Assembly: GCF_019703515.2 (NCBI RefSeq)
Contig: NC_059379.1
Span: 22,433,880 to 22,497,879, forward strand
DNA: 64,000 nucleotides
Origin: Myxocyprinus asiaticus
Lineage: Eukaryota; Chordata; Actinopteri; Cypriniformes; Catostomidae
Direction of reading: 5' to 3'
The notes beneath the pieces are model-generated. The model worked only from the letters and a program-made list of their open reading frames with translations. It ran no database searches and was not told the origin of the DNA. The position numbers were made by a program, and so were the translations under genes. Shown piece after piece: positions 1 through 12,600 of this stretch. Within the stretch, counting starts at the first letter, position 1; the number at the start of each line of letters is the position of its first letter.

Positions 1-540
1 TCCATACGACGTCAGTGGTTTAATTCAAGTCTTCACATCCAAAATCGGTTCGATTGCTTCAGAGCAGACCAAAATATAACTCGATTTTCACTATAAATCT
101 TGACACCAGCAGTCTCCTTGGCGATCATGATTTTAAGCTCGATTACACTTCCTAGCGCCATCTAGTGCCCTGCAAGTGTCAAGAACTAGGAAGTGTAATC
201 GAGCTTGAAATAATGATCGTGCCTAGAGACTGCAATAGCAAAATCTATAGTGAAAATGGAGTTACCCAAAGCCATTTAGATGGCTTCATAACACATACAT
301 TTAACCACCAGAGTCATATGGATTACTTTTATGCTGCCTTTATGTGATTTTTTTGGAGCTTCCAAGTTTTGGTCAACATTCACTTACATTGTATGGATCT
401 ACAGAGCAGAGATATTTTTTTCTAAAAATCTTAATTTGGGTTCTGCAGAAAAAAGAAAAACATACACATTTGGGATTGCATGAGGGTGAGTAAATGATGA
501 GAGAATTTTAATTTTTGGAATAACTTTTCCTTAAACAAAA
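1..540. mobile_element. Palindromic MITE copy, left end cut by the window
   Basis: The right-hand part of an interspersed repeat that recurs at 13.87-15.31, 45.97-46.75 and, in a shorter form, 63.36-63.66 kb. Its core is a near-perfect palindrome: the segment near 140-158 is the reverse complement of 186-205. The end near 485-540 matches the ends of the other copies (a stretch like gagtaaatgatgagagaat). No coding capacity. Fish genomes carry many non-autonomous DNA elements of this shape; I do not assign a named family. Confidence 0.6.
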
Positions 541-892
541 TTGAGTCTCAATGCTGTCAAGTTCAACAAAATTCATAATTGAATCAGCAACAAACCATCA
601 TGGCTGCAAGTTTGTATAAACGCTAAAAAAATAAAAAAACGCAAAACATCGACCCCAACAAGGGCAATCCAAGTTAGGGAGTGTCTCAAAGGTGCAAAAC
701 GCACAATGTAAAAGAGATACATTATTCCATGACTACATTAAAAGTGGTTCTTTTTACATGTGTAATGTTTATGTTGGTAAACAAATTAAGTTAAATTTAG
801 ATCATTTTTAATTTTCTTGTGACTGATATCCCTGTTGTAACTATTTAAAGTAAACTGAATGATTTAATGAAATAAATCTATTTAACTTTTTT
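541..892. other. AT-rich non-coding stretch
   Basis: No gene or clear element. A short segment around 672-718 is similar to the reverse complement of about 6795-6835. This suggests that 0.6-6.85 kb may be one large imperfect inverted repeat (see findings). Confidence 0.4.
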
Positions 893-2155
893 ACCTAAAG
901 TTCTCACATCACCTGCAATGTATTTATACACACCTGCTACATATCTTACACAGCTTTGATTGTGGAAATATGTTTTTGTGTATTTTTCTGGAGTTTATAA
1001 AATACTAAAATCCATTTAACTTCTTGTTCATTTCACCTGATGATGTCACACCACCTGTAAAATATTCACAAACACCTATAACACATCTTACACGACTTGA
1101 AATTTGGAAATATGATTTTGTGTATTTTTATGAATTTTTGAAATTTTCAAATCCATATAACTTCCTGATCATGTGATCTGAAGATGTCACACCACCTGTT
1201 ATATATTTACAAACATCTAAAACACATCTTACATGACTTGGATTTTGAAAATATGGTTTTGTGTATTTATTATGAATTTTTGACATTTTCAAATTCATAT
1301 AACTTCTTGTTCATGTGACCTAGTAATGTCAGACCACCTGTAATGCATTCACACACACTTGACACACATCTTAAATGACTTTGATTTTGGAAATATTATT
1401 TTGTGTATTTTTTCTGAATTTTTGAAATTTTCAAATCTATATAAATTATGGGTCATGTGACCTAGTGATATCAGACCACCTGTATTGCATTCACACACAT
1501 ATGACACACATCTTACACGACTTTGATTTTAGAAATGTTATTTTGTGTATTTTTATGCATTTCTGACATTTTCAAATCCATATAACTTCCTGGTCATGTG
1601 ACCTGATTATGTCACACCACCTGTTATATATTTACAAACATCTTTAACACATCTTACATGAATTGGATTTTGGAAATATGATTTTGTGTATTTTTTTATG
1701 AATTTTTGACATTTTCCAATTTACTGTATATAACTTCTTGGTCATGTGACCTAGTGATGTCAGACCACCTGTAAAGCATTCACACACATCTTACATGACT
1801 TGGATTTTGGAAATATTATTTTGTGTATTTTGTATGAATTTTTGAAATTTTTAAAATCCATATAACTTCCAGATCATGTGACCTGATGATGTCACACCAC
1901 CTGTAATATATTTACAAACACCTATAACACATAAATGACTTGGATTTTGGAAATATGATTTTGTGTATTTTTTCTGAATGTTTTACATTTTCAAATCTAT
2001 GTAACTTCCTGGTCATGTGACCTAGTGATGTCAGACCACCTGTAATGCATTCACACACATTTGACACACATCTTACATGACTTTGATTTTAGAAATATTA
2101 TTTTGTGTATTTTCTACGAATTTATGATATTTTCAAATCCATATGACTGTATTGT
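893..2155 (+). repeat. Tandem repeat array, ~140-bp unit, about nine copies
   Basis: Diverged copies of a ~140-bp unit. The landmark tcatgtgacct (or a close variant) recurs near 1028, 1168, 1309, 1451, 1592, 1741, 1872 and 2011, so spacing is about 131-149 bp. Each unit has the same order: catataacttcc, the tcatgtgacc box, gatgtcacaccacctgt, an acacatcttacatgactt segment, then ttttgtgtattttt. The same unit occurs in reverse orientation at 5.89-6.48 kb. No coding potential. Confidence 0.85.
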
Positions 2156-2419
2156 TCTTGTTACTTACATGCAAGTTATTTAGTTGAATATCCAAGCAGA
2201 TGTTTTCCATACAATGAAAGCAGATGCTGGTGGATGTCCTGCTCCAAACAGAAAGCAAAAGAGTAATACACAGTTGTCCTTATAACTTGTGCTAAAGTAC
2301 CTAAAGCCATATAATACATATAGTATAAACATTTGAGTGAGGAACTGATCAAAAATATAGGTTGTAATTAATTGAAAACCCAATGAAAACAAGTTTCCCT
2401 ACGTTTAATTAATTCACAT
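2156..2419. other. Spacer between tandem array and DIRS-like element
   Basis: Non-coding AT-rich sequence. It contains a 70-codon open frame on the minus strand that has no recognisable domain and that I regard as chance. No splice or promoter signals stand out. Confidence 0.4.
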
Positions 2420-5400
2420 GAGAACTATTCCCTTTCGATTACAGTCTCTCAACATTGTATCGCTGACGCTATGGGAAATTCCTTTCTCAACAACCTAGTT
2501 GAAGCCCATTGTACAATAATGGCAATTCTAAAATTGGCAATGGTGTTTGAGCCCCGCCCTTTAGGCATGCATTTGGCCTATATAAGCGGGTGCAAAACTA
2601 CCATTTCCTCATCTCTCGTCTTGACAAGAACCCTCATCTCTGCTTCGCCATCAAGAAACACTCCACCAGCGGATGGGTTCTTCACCCTCAGAAGCAAGCA
2701 AAATGACTCTTCGCCTTGACAGCACAGCACCTGCAGTGAGACGACTGACCTGCTCCACTGCAGTGTTCTGGCAGAGACATTTGTATCCTTTATTATTGCT
2801 ATGATATATTGTGTACAGTATATATACATTTGTATATCTAAAAGAGTCGCTTGTGTGTAGCGCGTCATTGTAAGATATTGTTCCACAAGTGTTTTCTATG
2901 TGAGAGACACATCCCGCCGTCAGATGGGCATAAGATATGCATCTGCTGCCTGGGCCGCACCCATGCTGAAGTGGCTCACTGTGAGGGCATGAGTCTCAGG
3001 ATGCTCCGCTCTAGAACCATCCTCGTTATGGGGGACAATTCCGCCTCCCGTGCCCCCCACATGCCTCCTCTGACTGGGACCACATGAGGACGACGCAGCA
3101 TCCTCGCCCATGCAGTATGCCCATGAGGATCTCTGTTGGAGTGCAATGTCTCATTACATTTGGTGGATCTGATGTTGGGGACGATGCCATGTCCATCGCT
3201 GCATCTATGGGTGAGTGGTCAGGCCCGACGGAGGATGTTGCCGCTTCTCCCTCCGGTGAGTGCTTTGTGTCCTCTCATGGGCGGTCGAGGAAATCATTTT
3301 ACAGTGGTCCCCTCCAGTCAAGATCTCACCTGGATGAATGGTTCCTACAGTCCTGCCGCCGTCAAAAGACTGCATCCCAAAGAGTAGCGCCATTCTTCCC
3401 AGAGGTCCATGTGGAGCTCACAAAGACATGGTGCACGCCCTACTCAGTGCGCTCTCAGGCCAGAGGGGCTGCTTCTATCATATTGTTTGATTGGACAACA
3501 TAACAATAGTAGCTTACATAAACCTTCAGGGTGGAATCCGATCACTGCCAATGTTGAGCCTGACACGGCACCACTTCCTTTGGAGCGAGCACCTCTTCCT
3601 TTCCTTACTTGTTACAAACGTCCCAGGCTGCCTGAACTGCGACGTGGATCTGATGTCCCACCAGGGAGCTATACATGGGGAATGGAGGCTTCATTCTTAG
3701 ACAGTCCTGAGGATTTGGGACATATTCGGCAAAGCGGAAGTGGACCTCTTTGCATCCGTGGAGACAACCCACTGTGCCCTCTGGTACTCCATTTCCCAAG
3801 CCCTGCCAGGGGTGGATGCCATGGCTCACAAATGGCCCACAAAACGCAAGTATGCGTTTCCTCCGGTATGCCGCCTCCATTCTGTCATCTGCAAAATTCG
3901 AGAGGACAGGGAAGCGGTTCTACTGGTTGCACCAAATCAATCAATCATGGTTTCCGGAGATGGTGGAGCTACTTGTCAGCCCCCCTTTAGGAAATACTGC
4001 TGAGGAGGGATCTCCTCTCTCAAGCACAGGGCACGATCTGACCTCCCTAGCCGGAGCTCTGGAACCTGCATGTTTGGCCCCTGAATGGAGCCTGCCAAAC
4101 GTGCCAGGATTAACTTGATTGATTATGAACACCATCCTGCAGGCTAGAACGCCATCCACAAGACTCCTCTACGTGCTAAAATGGTGTGTGTTTGCAAATT
4201 TCACATGGCAAAGACCTAGGGAATTGCTCATTAGCTGAGATCCTCACTCCGCAGGTCTCACTCTGTCGAAGCTTAAGGTCTATGTAGCGACTATCTCTGC
4301 ATACCACACCCCAGAGGATGGCTTCTCTATAGGCAGACATGATCTAATTATAAAGTTCCTCAAGGGAGTGAGGCGCTTAAACCTCCCTCACCCTTCTACA
4401 GTTCCAACTTGGGACCTGAACCTGGTGCTGATGGTGCTCACACAGCCCCTGATTGAGCCTTTGGAATCTGAGTTATGTGTGCTCTTTCTAAAGACCGTAC
4501 TCCTGCTGGCTCTAGCCTCAGTTAAACATATGCAAGCGCTGTCGGTAGGCAGCTCATGTCTGGAGTTTGGGCCGGGACTTTCAAAGGCCACTCTCAAACA
4601 CAAAAAAGGCTACATGCCTTTTTTTTTGTCCATGCCCTTCAAGGCCCAGGTCGTCCGCCTACAAGATTTCTTCCACCTCGCCGTTTAATTCGGATGAGGA
4701 GCAGACACTGCACTTGTTATGCCCAGTGCGGGCATTACATATTTATGTGGATGGTACCTATCAGTTCAGACTGTCGGATCAGCTCTTTGTTTGCTTTGGA
4801 GGACACACAAAAGGCATGTCTATCTCCAAACAAAGACTCTCTCATTGGATTGTCGATGCGATCGCCCTCGCCGATGAGTCACAGGGTGCGCGATGCCCCA
4901 GCGGTGTGAAAGCACATTCCACCAGAGGCATAGCCTCTTCATGGGCATGGGTAAACAGTGTGTCCTTGCAGGATATATGTTTAGTAGCAGGTTGTTCTTC
5001 GCAAAGCCCATTTGCCAGGTTTTATAACCTAGATGTGGCCTCTCTCTCTTCACAGGTCCACACTGTCTAAGAGAGCTAATTGTACCAACACTCAATGAGC
5101 CCAGGCTAATTTATACAAGGGGGCTATCTGCTATAATTTTGATACAGCCGCCAGTGTGTAGGCCGCTGTCAAAATTGAGAGCTCTTCTTATAAGTCTTTT
5201 CCTTCCAAACCCTGGTTGTGAAGTACTTATACTGTGTGTATTTATAAGATTCATATAAATTCCCAGTCTAGATCAATTTTCCCTCCTGGGTTTTTATTAT
5301 GTAGGGAGATTGCTCATTACTATATACACTTTGAGGTATATTTTCACCGTCCTATGCAGCCTGTGACATCTTATACATATCCTTCCTCAAGTGTCTATGT

Positions 5401-5835
5401 CTTGGGCAAGGCCCCTCTGTGGATTGCGACGTCACATGAGTAGTGAGGCGTGATTGGACGCTGTTCCCATAGCGTCAGCGACACAATGTTGAGAGGCCAT
5501 AATCGAAAGAGAATGTTTTGATTGCGCATGTTGCAGACAATTGAGACATTGCATAAGCTATCTGCACTACTGACCCAGAGCTTCGAGGTGCAAGTGTTGC
5601 ACTCCTTGTCCCTCAGCTGACAAATTCTGAGGAAATGGTGGTTTCACACCCGGTTATATAGGCCAACTGTGCACCTAAAGGGACGGAGCTGAAACGCCCT
5701 TGCCAATTTTAGAATTGCCGTTACTGTACAAAGGGCTTCAACTAGGTTGTTGAGAAGGAATTTCCAATAGTGTCTGTGACGCAAAGTCTTGATCCCTTCA
5801 TCTCAGGGAACCAAGGTTACATGTGTAACCAAGAC
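2420..5835 (+). mobile_element. DIRS-like tyrosine-recombinase retrotransposon, internally deleted
   Basis: DIRS elements encode Gag, reverse transcriptase/RNase H and a tyrosine recombinase between inverted termini. Here an inverted repeat of roughly 150 bp joins about 2472-2620 to about 5630-5770; it includes a TATA-like tatataag box. The segment 5462-5515 is also complementary to the outer left end (about 2421-2474), which fits the internal complementary region typical of DIRS. Coding remnants read left to right: a short Gag remnant (3.1-3.5 kb), an RNase H-like tail (3.5-4.0 kb, with a VDLFASVETTHCALW-like stretch) and the recombinase (4.37-5.07 kb). Most Gag and all RT are missing and frames are broken. 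At 3.4 kb it is shorter than intact fish DIRS elements as I recall them (5-6 kb). Confidence 0.75.
4368..5070 (+). pseudogene. DIRS tyrosine recombinase remnant
   Basis: Two overlapping frames (4368-4688, then 4567-5070) carry a recombinase-like protein broken by a frameshift near 4.57-4.69 kb. The C-terminal half keeps HSTRGIASSWA, equivalent to the H-x-x-R part of the tyrosine recombinase active site. It ends with an ARFYNLDV segment that should hold the nucleophilic Tyr. The part before it (EEQTLHLLCPVRALHIYV) matches the second DIRS copy at 49.2-49.4 kb. The family integrates a circular DNA intermediate through this enzyme; this copy cannot encode it intact. Confidence 0.65.
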
Positions 5836-5887
5836 GATTTCCTTTCCCTCTTTCCTATGGCATTTGAGTGCACTGCAATTACAGCTG

Positions 5888-6478
5888 TAGTGTGAGATCA
5901 TCAGGTCACATGACCAGGAAGTTATATGGATTTTACATTTTCAAAAATTCATAAAAAATACACAATCATATTTCCAAAATCCAAGTCGTGTAAGATGTGT
6001 CAAGTGTGTGTGCATGCATTACAGGTGGTCTGACACCACTAGTTCACATGACCAGAAAGTTATATGGATTTGAACATTTCAAAAATTCATAAAAAAATCA
6101 TATTTCCAAAATCCAAGTCATATATGATGTGTTATAGGTGTTTGTAAATATATAACATGTGGTGTGACATCCTCAGGTCACATGACCAGGAAGTTATATG
6201 GATTTTAACATTTCAAAAATTCATAAAAAATACACAAAATCATATCTCCAAAATCCAAGTCGTGTAAGATGTGTTATAGGTGTTTGTAAATATATATCAG
6301 GTGGTGTGACATCACTAGGTCACATGACCAGGAAGTTATATGGATTTGAGAATTTCAAAAATTCATTAATACACAAAATCATATTTCCAAAATTCAAGTA
6401 ATGTATGATGTGTTATAGGTGTTTGTAAATATATAACAGGTGGTGTGACATCAGGTCACACACAGGTTTTACTTTTGA
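5888..6478 (-). repeat. Tandem repeat array, same ~140-bp unit, opposite orientation
   Basis: About four units whose reverse complement matches the array at 0.9-2.2 kb. The landmark aggtcacatgacc recurs near 5903, 6043, 6175 and 6318, with a partial unit at about 6454. The two arrays face each other across the DIRS-like element. Confidence 0.8.
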
Positions 6479-6845
6479 AAATAAAAGTTAAAAATCATAA
6501 AAAAAATTATAAAGTGATGATTCCAAAATAAAAGTCATGTAAGGTGGAAAGGCGTTGTGTATACATGTGCTATAGGAGGTCTGACATTCATCTATTACTG
6601 TTAGATACAAGTTAAATGCAATTTCATTTACATTACATTGTTATTACATATCATAGGGAAAAAACCATTTATGGCTTTAAATGTTTGTTTTTTGTACCAT
6701 AAATTTCAACTTAACATGTTTGACAATATTAAGTTACATCTGGATAAAACTACACGTTTTTATAGCCACAGAGTAATCTGTTTTTCAGCCTTTGTCCGTT
6801 TCACACTTTAGAGACTCCCTAACTTTGCCTGCTTTGCTGAATGCA

Positions 6846-8047
6846 AGTATCCCTGGCTGCAGCTTGCAGAACGGGGCGGGGCAATACATTGGGCGTGGCT
6901 ACACTTGTTGCCCCGCCCATAACTTACTCTCATTGGCTCAGTCATCTATGAAATTGTAGTAGAACTGAGTCACATGGACTGACAAATTGTCTGCAATCAT
7001 TCAAATCTGTAAATCAAAATGTGCAATTTCACAAAGCCTTCATTATAACGCATGGTTAGAGAAATGAATTATGAATTAAATTCATTATAAAATATGTTAA
7101 AAAAAAATTATATCACCATAGAGTTAAAATGAAAAAGTGTATCAGTGTTGTTGTAATATAAACATTTTAATTTATAACCCAACATATGGGTTATGAAAAC
7201 CAACACCACCGTCTACTGTAAATTATCTGTAAATTACACTCCAATTCTCACAAAAGTTATAAAGATGTAATATGTATATTCAAATATCCTAATATTGGGG
7301 GACAGAATACAAAAACCCATGTCGTTCTTTCGATAATTTGTTCATAAAGCATGTGCTTGAATGCAATGGGCAATTCTCGAAAAAAACGAGAGCATGCATG
7401 CACTTTTAGTCTCCCGGTTTCTGCCATAACAGATCATCATCGAGTGATTATTTTGCATTATTAATAATAGATTCTTTCATTGACCAAGTTTGCTTTATAC
7501 AAGCCGTCTGCATCTGCTCAATCTATTGATTACTCTGCATTTTAAGAATTTAGGCATTTTAATGTATGCCATCAACAATAGCAAACAAGAGGCTGATGAA
7601 CTGATGAAAACTATTATGCCATTCTTGCAGTGCTTTCACTCGTATTCTATATTGATTCATATTAATTTCTTTGATGGATTGTAACCGATTATCTCTCCAC
7701 CTCGCTCCAAAAAGGGTTAGGTTAGGTTAAAAAAAACAACAACATTTGTTTAAGAACATTTTCATGTCAGTTTCAGCCTTTATAAATCACAATTTGTTCC
7801 TCACTTTTAACATAGGATAAAATCAATGGAATTTAGGATTGAAGATCACATACAAGTAAGCAAATGGTTTGGCTCAACTATTCAATATCTCTCAAACAAT
7901 GATAACACACCAGCAACTACGACCACATCTATCATGTATGTCTATGAAAGATGATCGAGCCAATGAGACTGTTATGGGCGGGGCGACAAGTATAGCTCCG
8001 CCCTACATGTAGCCCCGCCTCATTCTGCAGGCTGCAGCCAGGTCCTC
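6846..8047. repeat. Inverted repeat, ~110-bp arms around a 1-kb AT-rich centre
   Basis: The left arm, about 6846-6962, contains gctgcagc and a ccccgcccataact stretch. The right arm, about 7945-8047, is its reverse complement with scattered mismatches (atgggcggggc ... gctgcagcca). The centre has no recognisable gene. The shape suggests a non-autonomous DNA transposon, but target-site duplications were not found. Confidence 0.5.
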
Positions 8048-8693
8048 CTCGCCAATTGTCGAACGAATGTCCAATATAAAAACAATTTTACCGCAGTCTG
8101 GTAGCGTACTGTAGATAGATGGGGTGTTAGCTTACAACTATTTGTCTAATTTGACTAATAAATTCAGACACTCTCGACCTACAGACACATAAATAACCGG
8201 TCACACAGCAGCCCCGTGAAAATATGGCAAGAGTGTTCTGACCATCTGTGGGTTAGCCCGTTAGCTGTTAGTCGGTTTCCTGACAGCACTGCTCTACTTT
8301 GTCCATTTACTCACATTGCCCAGTTCTTTGGTCCGGTCCCGCATTCTCGATGTATGTCTTGTATCCAACTCAGACGAAAAGTTCCTGTCTTAGGAGTCTT
8401 CGTTCATCTGTCTGGGGTAAAAAACGAAATGTGGGAGTTTCCCATTCAAAGTCAAATTGTATAATCAGATCCTGCTAACTTCTTCAATAAACTTTCGGAT
8501 CAGATCGTTGATGAGTGCTCTAATGTCAATGTGTAGATTATATGGATAAACTCGTGTTTGCTTAGAGCTCAAAATAAGACGATGTACTTGTCTGCGAAGT
8601 TAGCGAACTTCTCTCTTTCTTCGTCGTCAATTTTAATTTGCTGTCTGAAAAAAACGTTCACGGATTTTACTGACATCTGGTGGGAAGGGATAC
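8048..8693. other. Unassigned sequence
   Basis: A more balanced base composition than its surroundings, with an 82-codon open frame (8216-8464, plus strand) that shows no known domain. I see no convincing gene, splice pattern or repeat boundary. Confidence 0.3.
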
Positions 8694-8965
8694 CATGGAG
8701 GGCCAAATTACTAAAATGTAATCATTAAATAATTACTTAAATATTTAAATAAATCGTTAAATACGTAATTAAATCGTTAAAAAAACTATTAAATAATTAA
8801 TCATTAAATCTCTAAGTAAATCAGTAAGTGTCCCTTTATTTCATTTTGGCACTAGTTTGCTGCATCCATTTTAATTGAGTATTAGTTTTGGGTAGACTTT
8901 TTACACAAGCTTTGTTTATTTTCATTTTCAGGGTTATGGTTATCAGTCCGTCACTCAACTCAACA
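8694..8965. mobile_element. Half copy of an AT-rich MITE
   Basis: Begins with atggagggccaaatta, the same terminus as both ends of the palindromic element at 59.51-59.97 kb. It continues through similar aaatatttaaat and gcactagtt segments, but the right terminus is missing. Confidence 0.55.
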
Positions 8966-9164
8966 ACAGATTTTAAAGTAGGACCTTTTAAAGTAGGACA
9001 TCTTCTTCCATAATATCCTTGTTTCACAGAATCAACACCTTCGCCAGTGTTACCATTTACACTACAATACTCACTATTTACATTACATTTACTACATTAA
9101 AAAGTTGTAAGAATTAAAAGTTGAAATTTAACTTGATGTTAAATAATTTAGCCTAATTTAAAAC

Positions 9165-9605
9165 CCATCACTTTTTATTTAACAAGTACAGTCAAGCTTT
9201 CTTTTTATGTAAACACATGACAAAATAAGAAGGAAAAAATATCTAACACAAACTATTAGCTTAAAGTGTCTGATAAAGACTTTCAACAACAACAGTCTTG
9301 GAAATCTGGCATAAGAAGACACTTAAAATAGCAATACAATTTACCAATTAAAGATTAATGATGCAAATATTAATAAACAACACTTCAAACATCTCATTCA
9401 CATAAAGCTACTACTTAAACATTCATTAATAATTAGTGAAACAGCTCAATTATCTACAGTACTTTATAATTTCCACAATAGCAAAAATCTAAATAATTTG
9501 CATAATAGCAAACATTTTATTACTGCAAGAACATATCTTGAAAATCCTAATATACTGCAAAGTTTTCCCTTTTTAAAAGAAAATACAGAGAACGATAAAT
9601 CAAGC
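9165..9605 (-). other. Probable 3' UTR of tulp1
   Basis: Directly follows the tulp1 stop codon. An AATAAA on the minus strand (tttatt at about 9175) is a plausible poly(A) signal. There are no other features in this AT-rich stretch. Confidence 0.4.
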
Positions 9606-12600
9606 TTATTCACAGGCCAATTTGCCATCAAAGGAGGACAAAGTGATGGCAAATGCTTGAAGAGCACACATAGGAAAGCTGTAATCCATGGAAAACACAT
9701 CTTCTGCAACCCGCCCAAACTGCATCACAATATAGTCCACTGCAGAAAGAGATTAACTACAAGCATTAGAATTAGGCATTGTTATATTGTCATACATTTC
9801 ACATCTACATGTGATAGAAACTCTACAGTAGAATTTGGAATGTATTTTGATAGAAAAAGGTTAAAAAGGATCATCCATCTCTCACCATTATCTGGATGGA
9901 CAATCTGAAAGTTTTTCACAGATGCCTGTGTAACTCGGCCATGGAAATTGAGCACATATGACTGAGTCTGCTCATTCCAGCTGGGTGACTTATTGACAAG
10001 GGTGACAAGATTCTCTTTGTTGCCATTCTCAAATCTGGTGAGTAGAGATTCTAGCTCCTGGGACATGGAAAACAGAATGAATCTATTGAGAACACCATGA
10101 ATGATGCAGGTGATTTAATCAGTGAATGAATGAGGATGAAGTAATTTGATATTCCTTATTTGAAAGAAGTGTGGCAAATACTTCTAAATTAAACATCCAA
10201 AAGAAATATTGCACAGCGTCTCACAACCATTCAGATATCTCTGGTGCTTGCCAGTGATCAACTAGAATCCACAACAAAATACTCACACTTTTTGGACGAA
10301 TAACAACTCTCTCATCATTTTCATGCATACCAGGGATGATTACTGTCATTTTTCTGGGACCTTTGAAACCCAGCACATTTTTCTCCTGCGTGACAGTACA
10401 GAACAAATAATATGAAGCTTTTTTTTTTTTTTTGCAATCAAAAGAACCAGACTAGATACAAAAAAAACACATTCAGTGCTGTAGATATCAAATCACAGTC
10501 TTCATAACAAGCATACATAAAATATTGCCGCTAGTTCTTGTCTGAGGGTGTCCGTTTCTTTGATGAATGGTTTCCTTTCTGGATTCTCGCCATTATCATA
10601 CACCGTGAATTTAGTCCCCAAAACATTTGATCTGAAAAGATAAATCATATATTTTTTTACATGGAACGAATTCTAAACAATAAAACATAATGGTAGAAAG
10701 AGAGAGTTTGATGAACAGTTGGCATGAGGTTATTGTGCGAACCAGACACTGCAATGGCACTGACCTTAGTTTGCCTATGTAGCTGTCTGTATCTCTGGAT
10801 AAATCGGTTGGATCGACTGATATCAAATAATTAGAAGTTTTGCATTTCTTTCTTTTCCTGCCAGCCATCAGAAAGACCTACCCATTTAAAGTTTTGGAGA
10901 AGAGAATTGAAATGTATTGAGCAAGATGCTTTAAAACTTGATCTGTAAGCAGACACAAGCCTCTTCCCTCCCCTGCTCACCTTCTTCCCATCCTCCTTTT
11001 CTATGTGGAGGTAATATGTGGGATAGATTCCTTTCTCCATTCCTCTCCTGTCTCTGGTGATCCGGCACTGAATCGTCACATCTCTTGGAGCAGGACGCAT
11101 GGCAAACTGTTCCAAATCCTCCAAAGACACTGGAGAGGACTGGGCCAGAAAGAGAAAACAAGGGAAATAAATAGAAATGAAAGAGAAATAATTATTTAAT
11201 AAATTAATACATTTAAACTCATTTGATGCTCTCGTAACATTAAGGCCATGTTCTCATCATTTGAAAATGCATTGATAGGCTTCATTTACGCTTCTCTTCC
11301 ACACTAGAACAGCTTTTTCCTCCACCAAAAATGGGAGCGTTTTAAAAAGTGCTCACCATTATCGCATGCTTTAGAAAAGGATGACATCATTTTCAAAAAG
11401 AAAACAGATTAGTGTGGATGTGGTTTAAATGTCATACCTTTCCCATGTCCAATGAATCACTGTCAGTGGAAGACTCCTTATAGTTGGAGTTTAAAGAAGC
11501 GAGATTTTCATTGTTTTTTGCTCGTTTTTTTGGCTTCTTTGGTGTTTTTTTAACCTCCTTTTTGTATTCCTCCTCCTTCTCGTCCTCCTTTTCTTCGCCA
11601 CTGTCACTGAGATGACATCTCACTATAGTGACAGAGAGAGCACATTAAAAACTGATCCATCAAGCCACATCAAAAGAAACCACCATTAACCTAAAAGGTT
11701 AACATATGTCATATCTGTTTACTTCTTTTACATTGGAGATGTTGAGACTGAGTTTTCAACTTACTTGGCGTCAGCTGTTGTTGTTTCTTTGGTGTGGGAG
11801 GGACAGGGCTCTTGGACCAGTCTTTTCTTTCATCCTCACTCTCTGATTCAGGTTTTTTCTCTGCATTCATGCTGAACTCTACCACTGTATCAGTCTGCAT
11901 TGCTAAAATAAAGACCATGGGTGTTGAAGTATTTGGAATGTTAACAATGCTAATGTCAGGTTATTTCCTATTTATGGATGATGCACTGGGCAGTGCAGCA
12001 GGAAACGGCCTTTCAACTTTTGTCATCATACTTAACAATGGAGACACATCTCCAGTCCACTTACAAGATTTTTCCACTGCATTCCCTTTCACCTTAGATT
12101 CATTTTTCTTGTCCTTCTTCTTTGCAGATTTCTTCTCTTTCTCATCATTTTCCTCTGCTTCTTGTGCAGTTTTTGGCTCAAGTACTTGAAAAGAATTTGC
12201 AATTTAACAAAATGTCGAGACACGGCACTGTCAGATACGCAAAGTATCGATGAAATTTGAAAAATCACTTACATTTTGTTTGCCCCTTTTTCATGTCTTT
12301 CTTCTTTGTTTTCTTTATATCTGCCTGGTCCTCTGTGTCTAGAGTGCATTTAGGGCTGTTTTTGGGACTGATCTCCAGATCGATTGTCTTGGTGATGACC
12401 GGTGCAGTCTCTTCTGATGTCTCTGCTGCCTTGGATGAAATGCTCAATTCTCCTAAACTGATCTCCTCCACAGTGTTTTCATAAACCTGCTCAGGTTGTG
12501 TGTCTAATGATTAAAACAAAAAGGGTGTCATTTTCTGTAAAATGACAAATTGTTTGATAAGATGCATGTATGATGGATCATTTTGGTTCCAGCAGAGTAA

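Noticed and set aside
893..2155. CRISPR-like array
   Set aside because: The units are ~140 bp, diverged throughout and without unique spacers; eukaryotic tandem repeat.
9782..10066. Short separate gene inside tulp1
   Set aside because: It is tulp1 coding exon 10057-9886 plus intron read-through.
11794..12189. A 131-codon open frame on the plus strand
   Set aside because: It is the antisense shadow of tulp1 exons, which have better protein similarity and splice sites.
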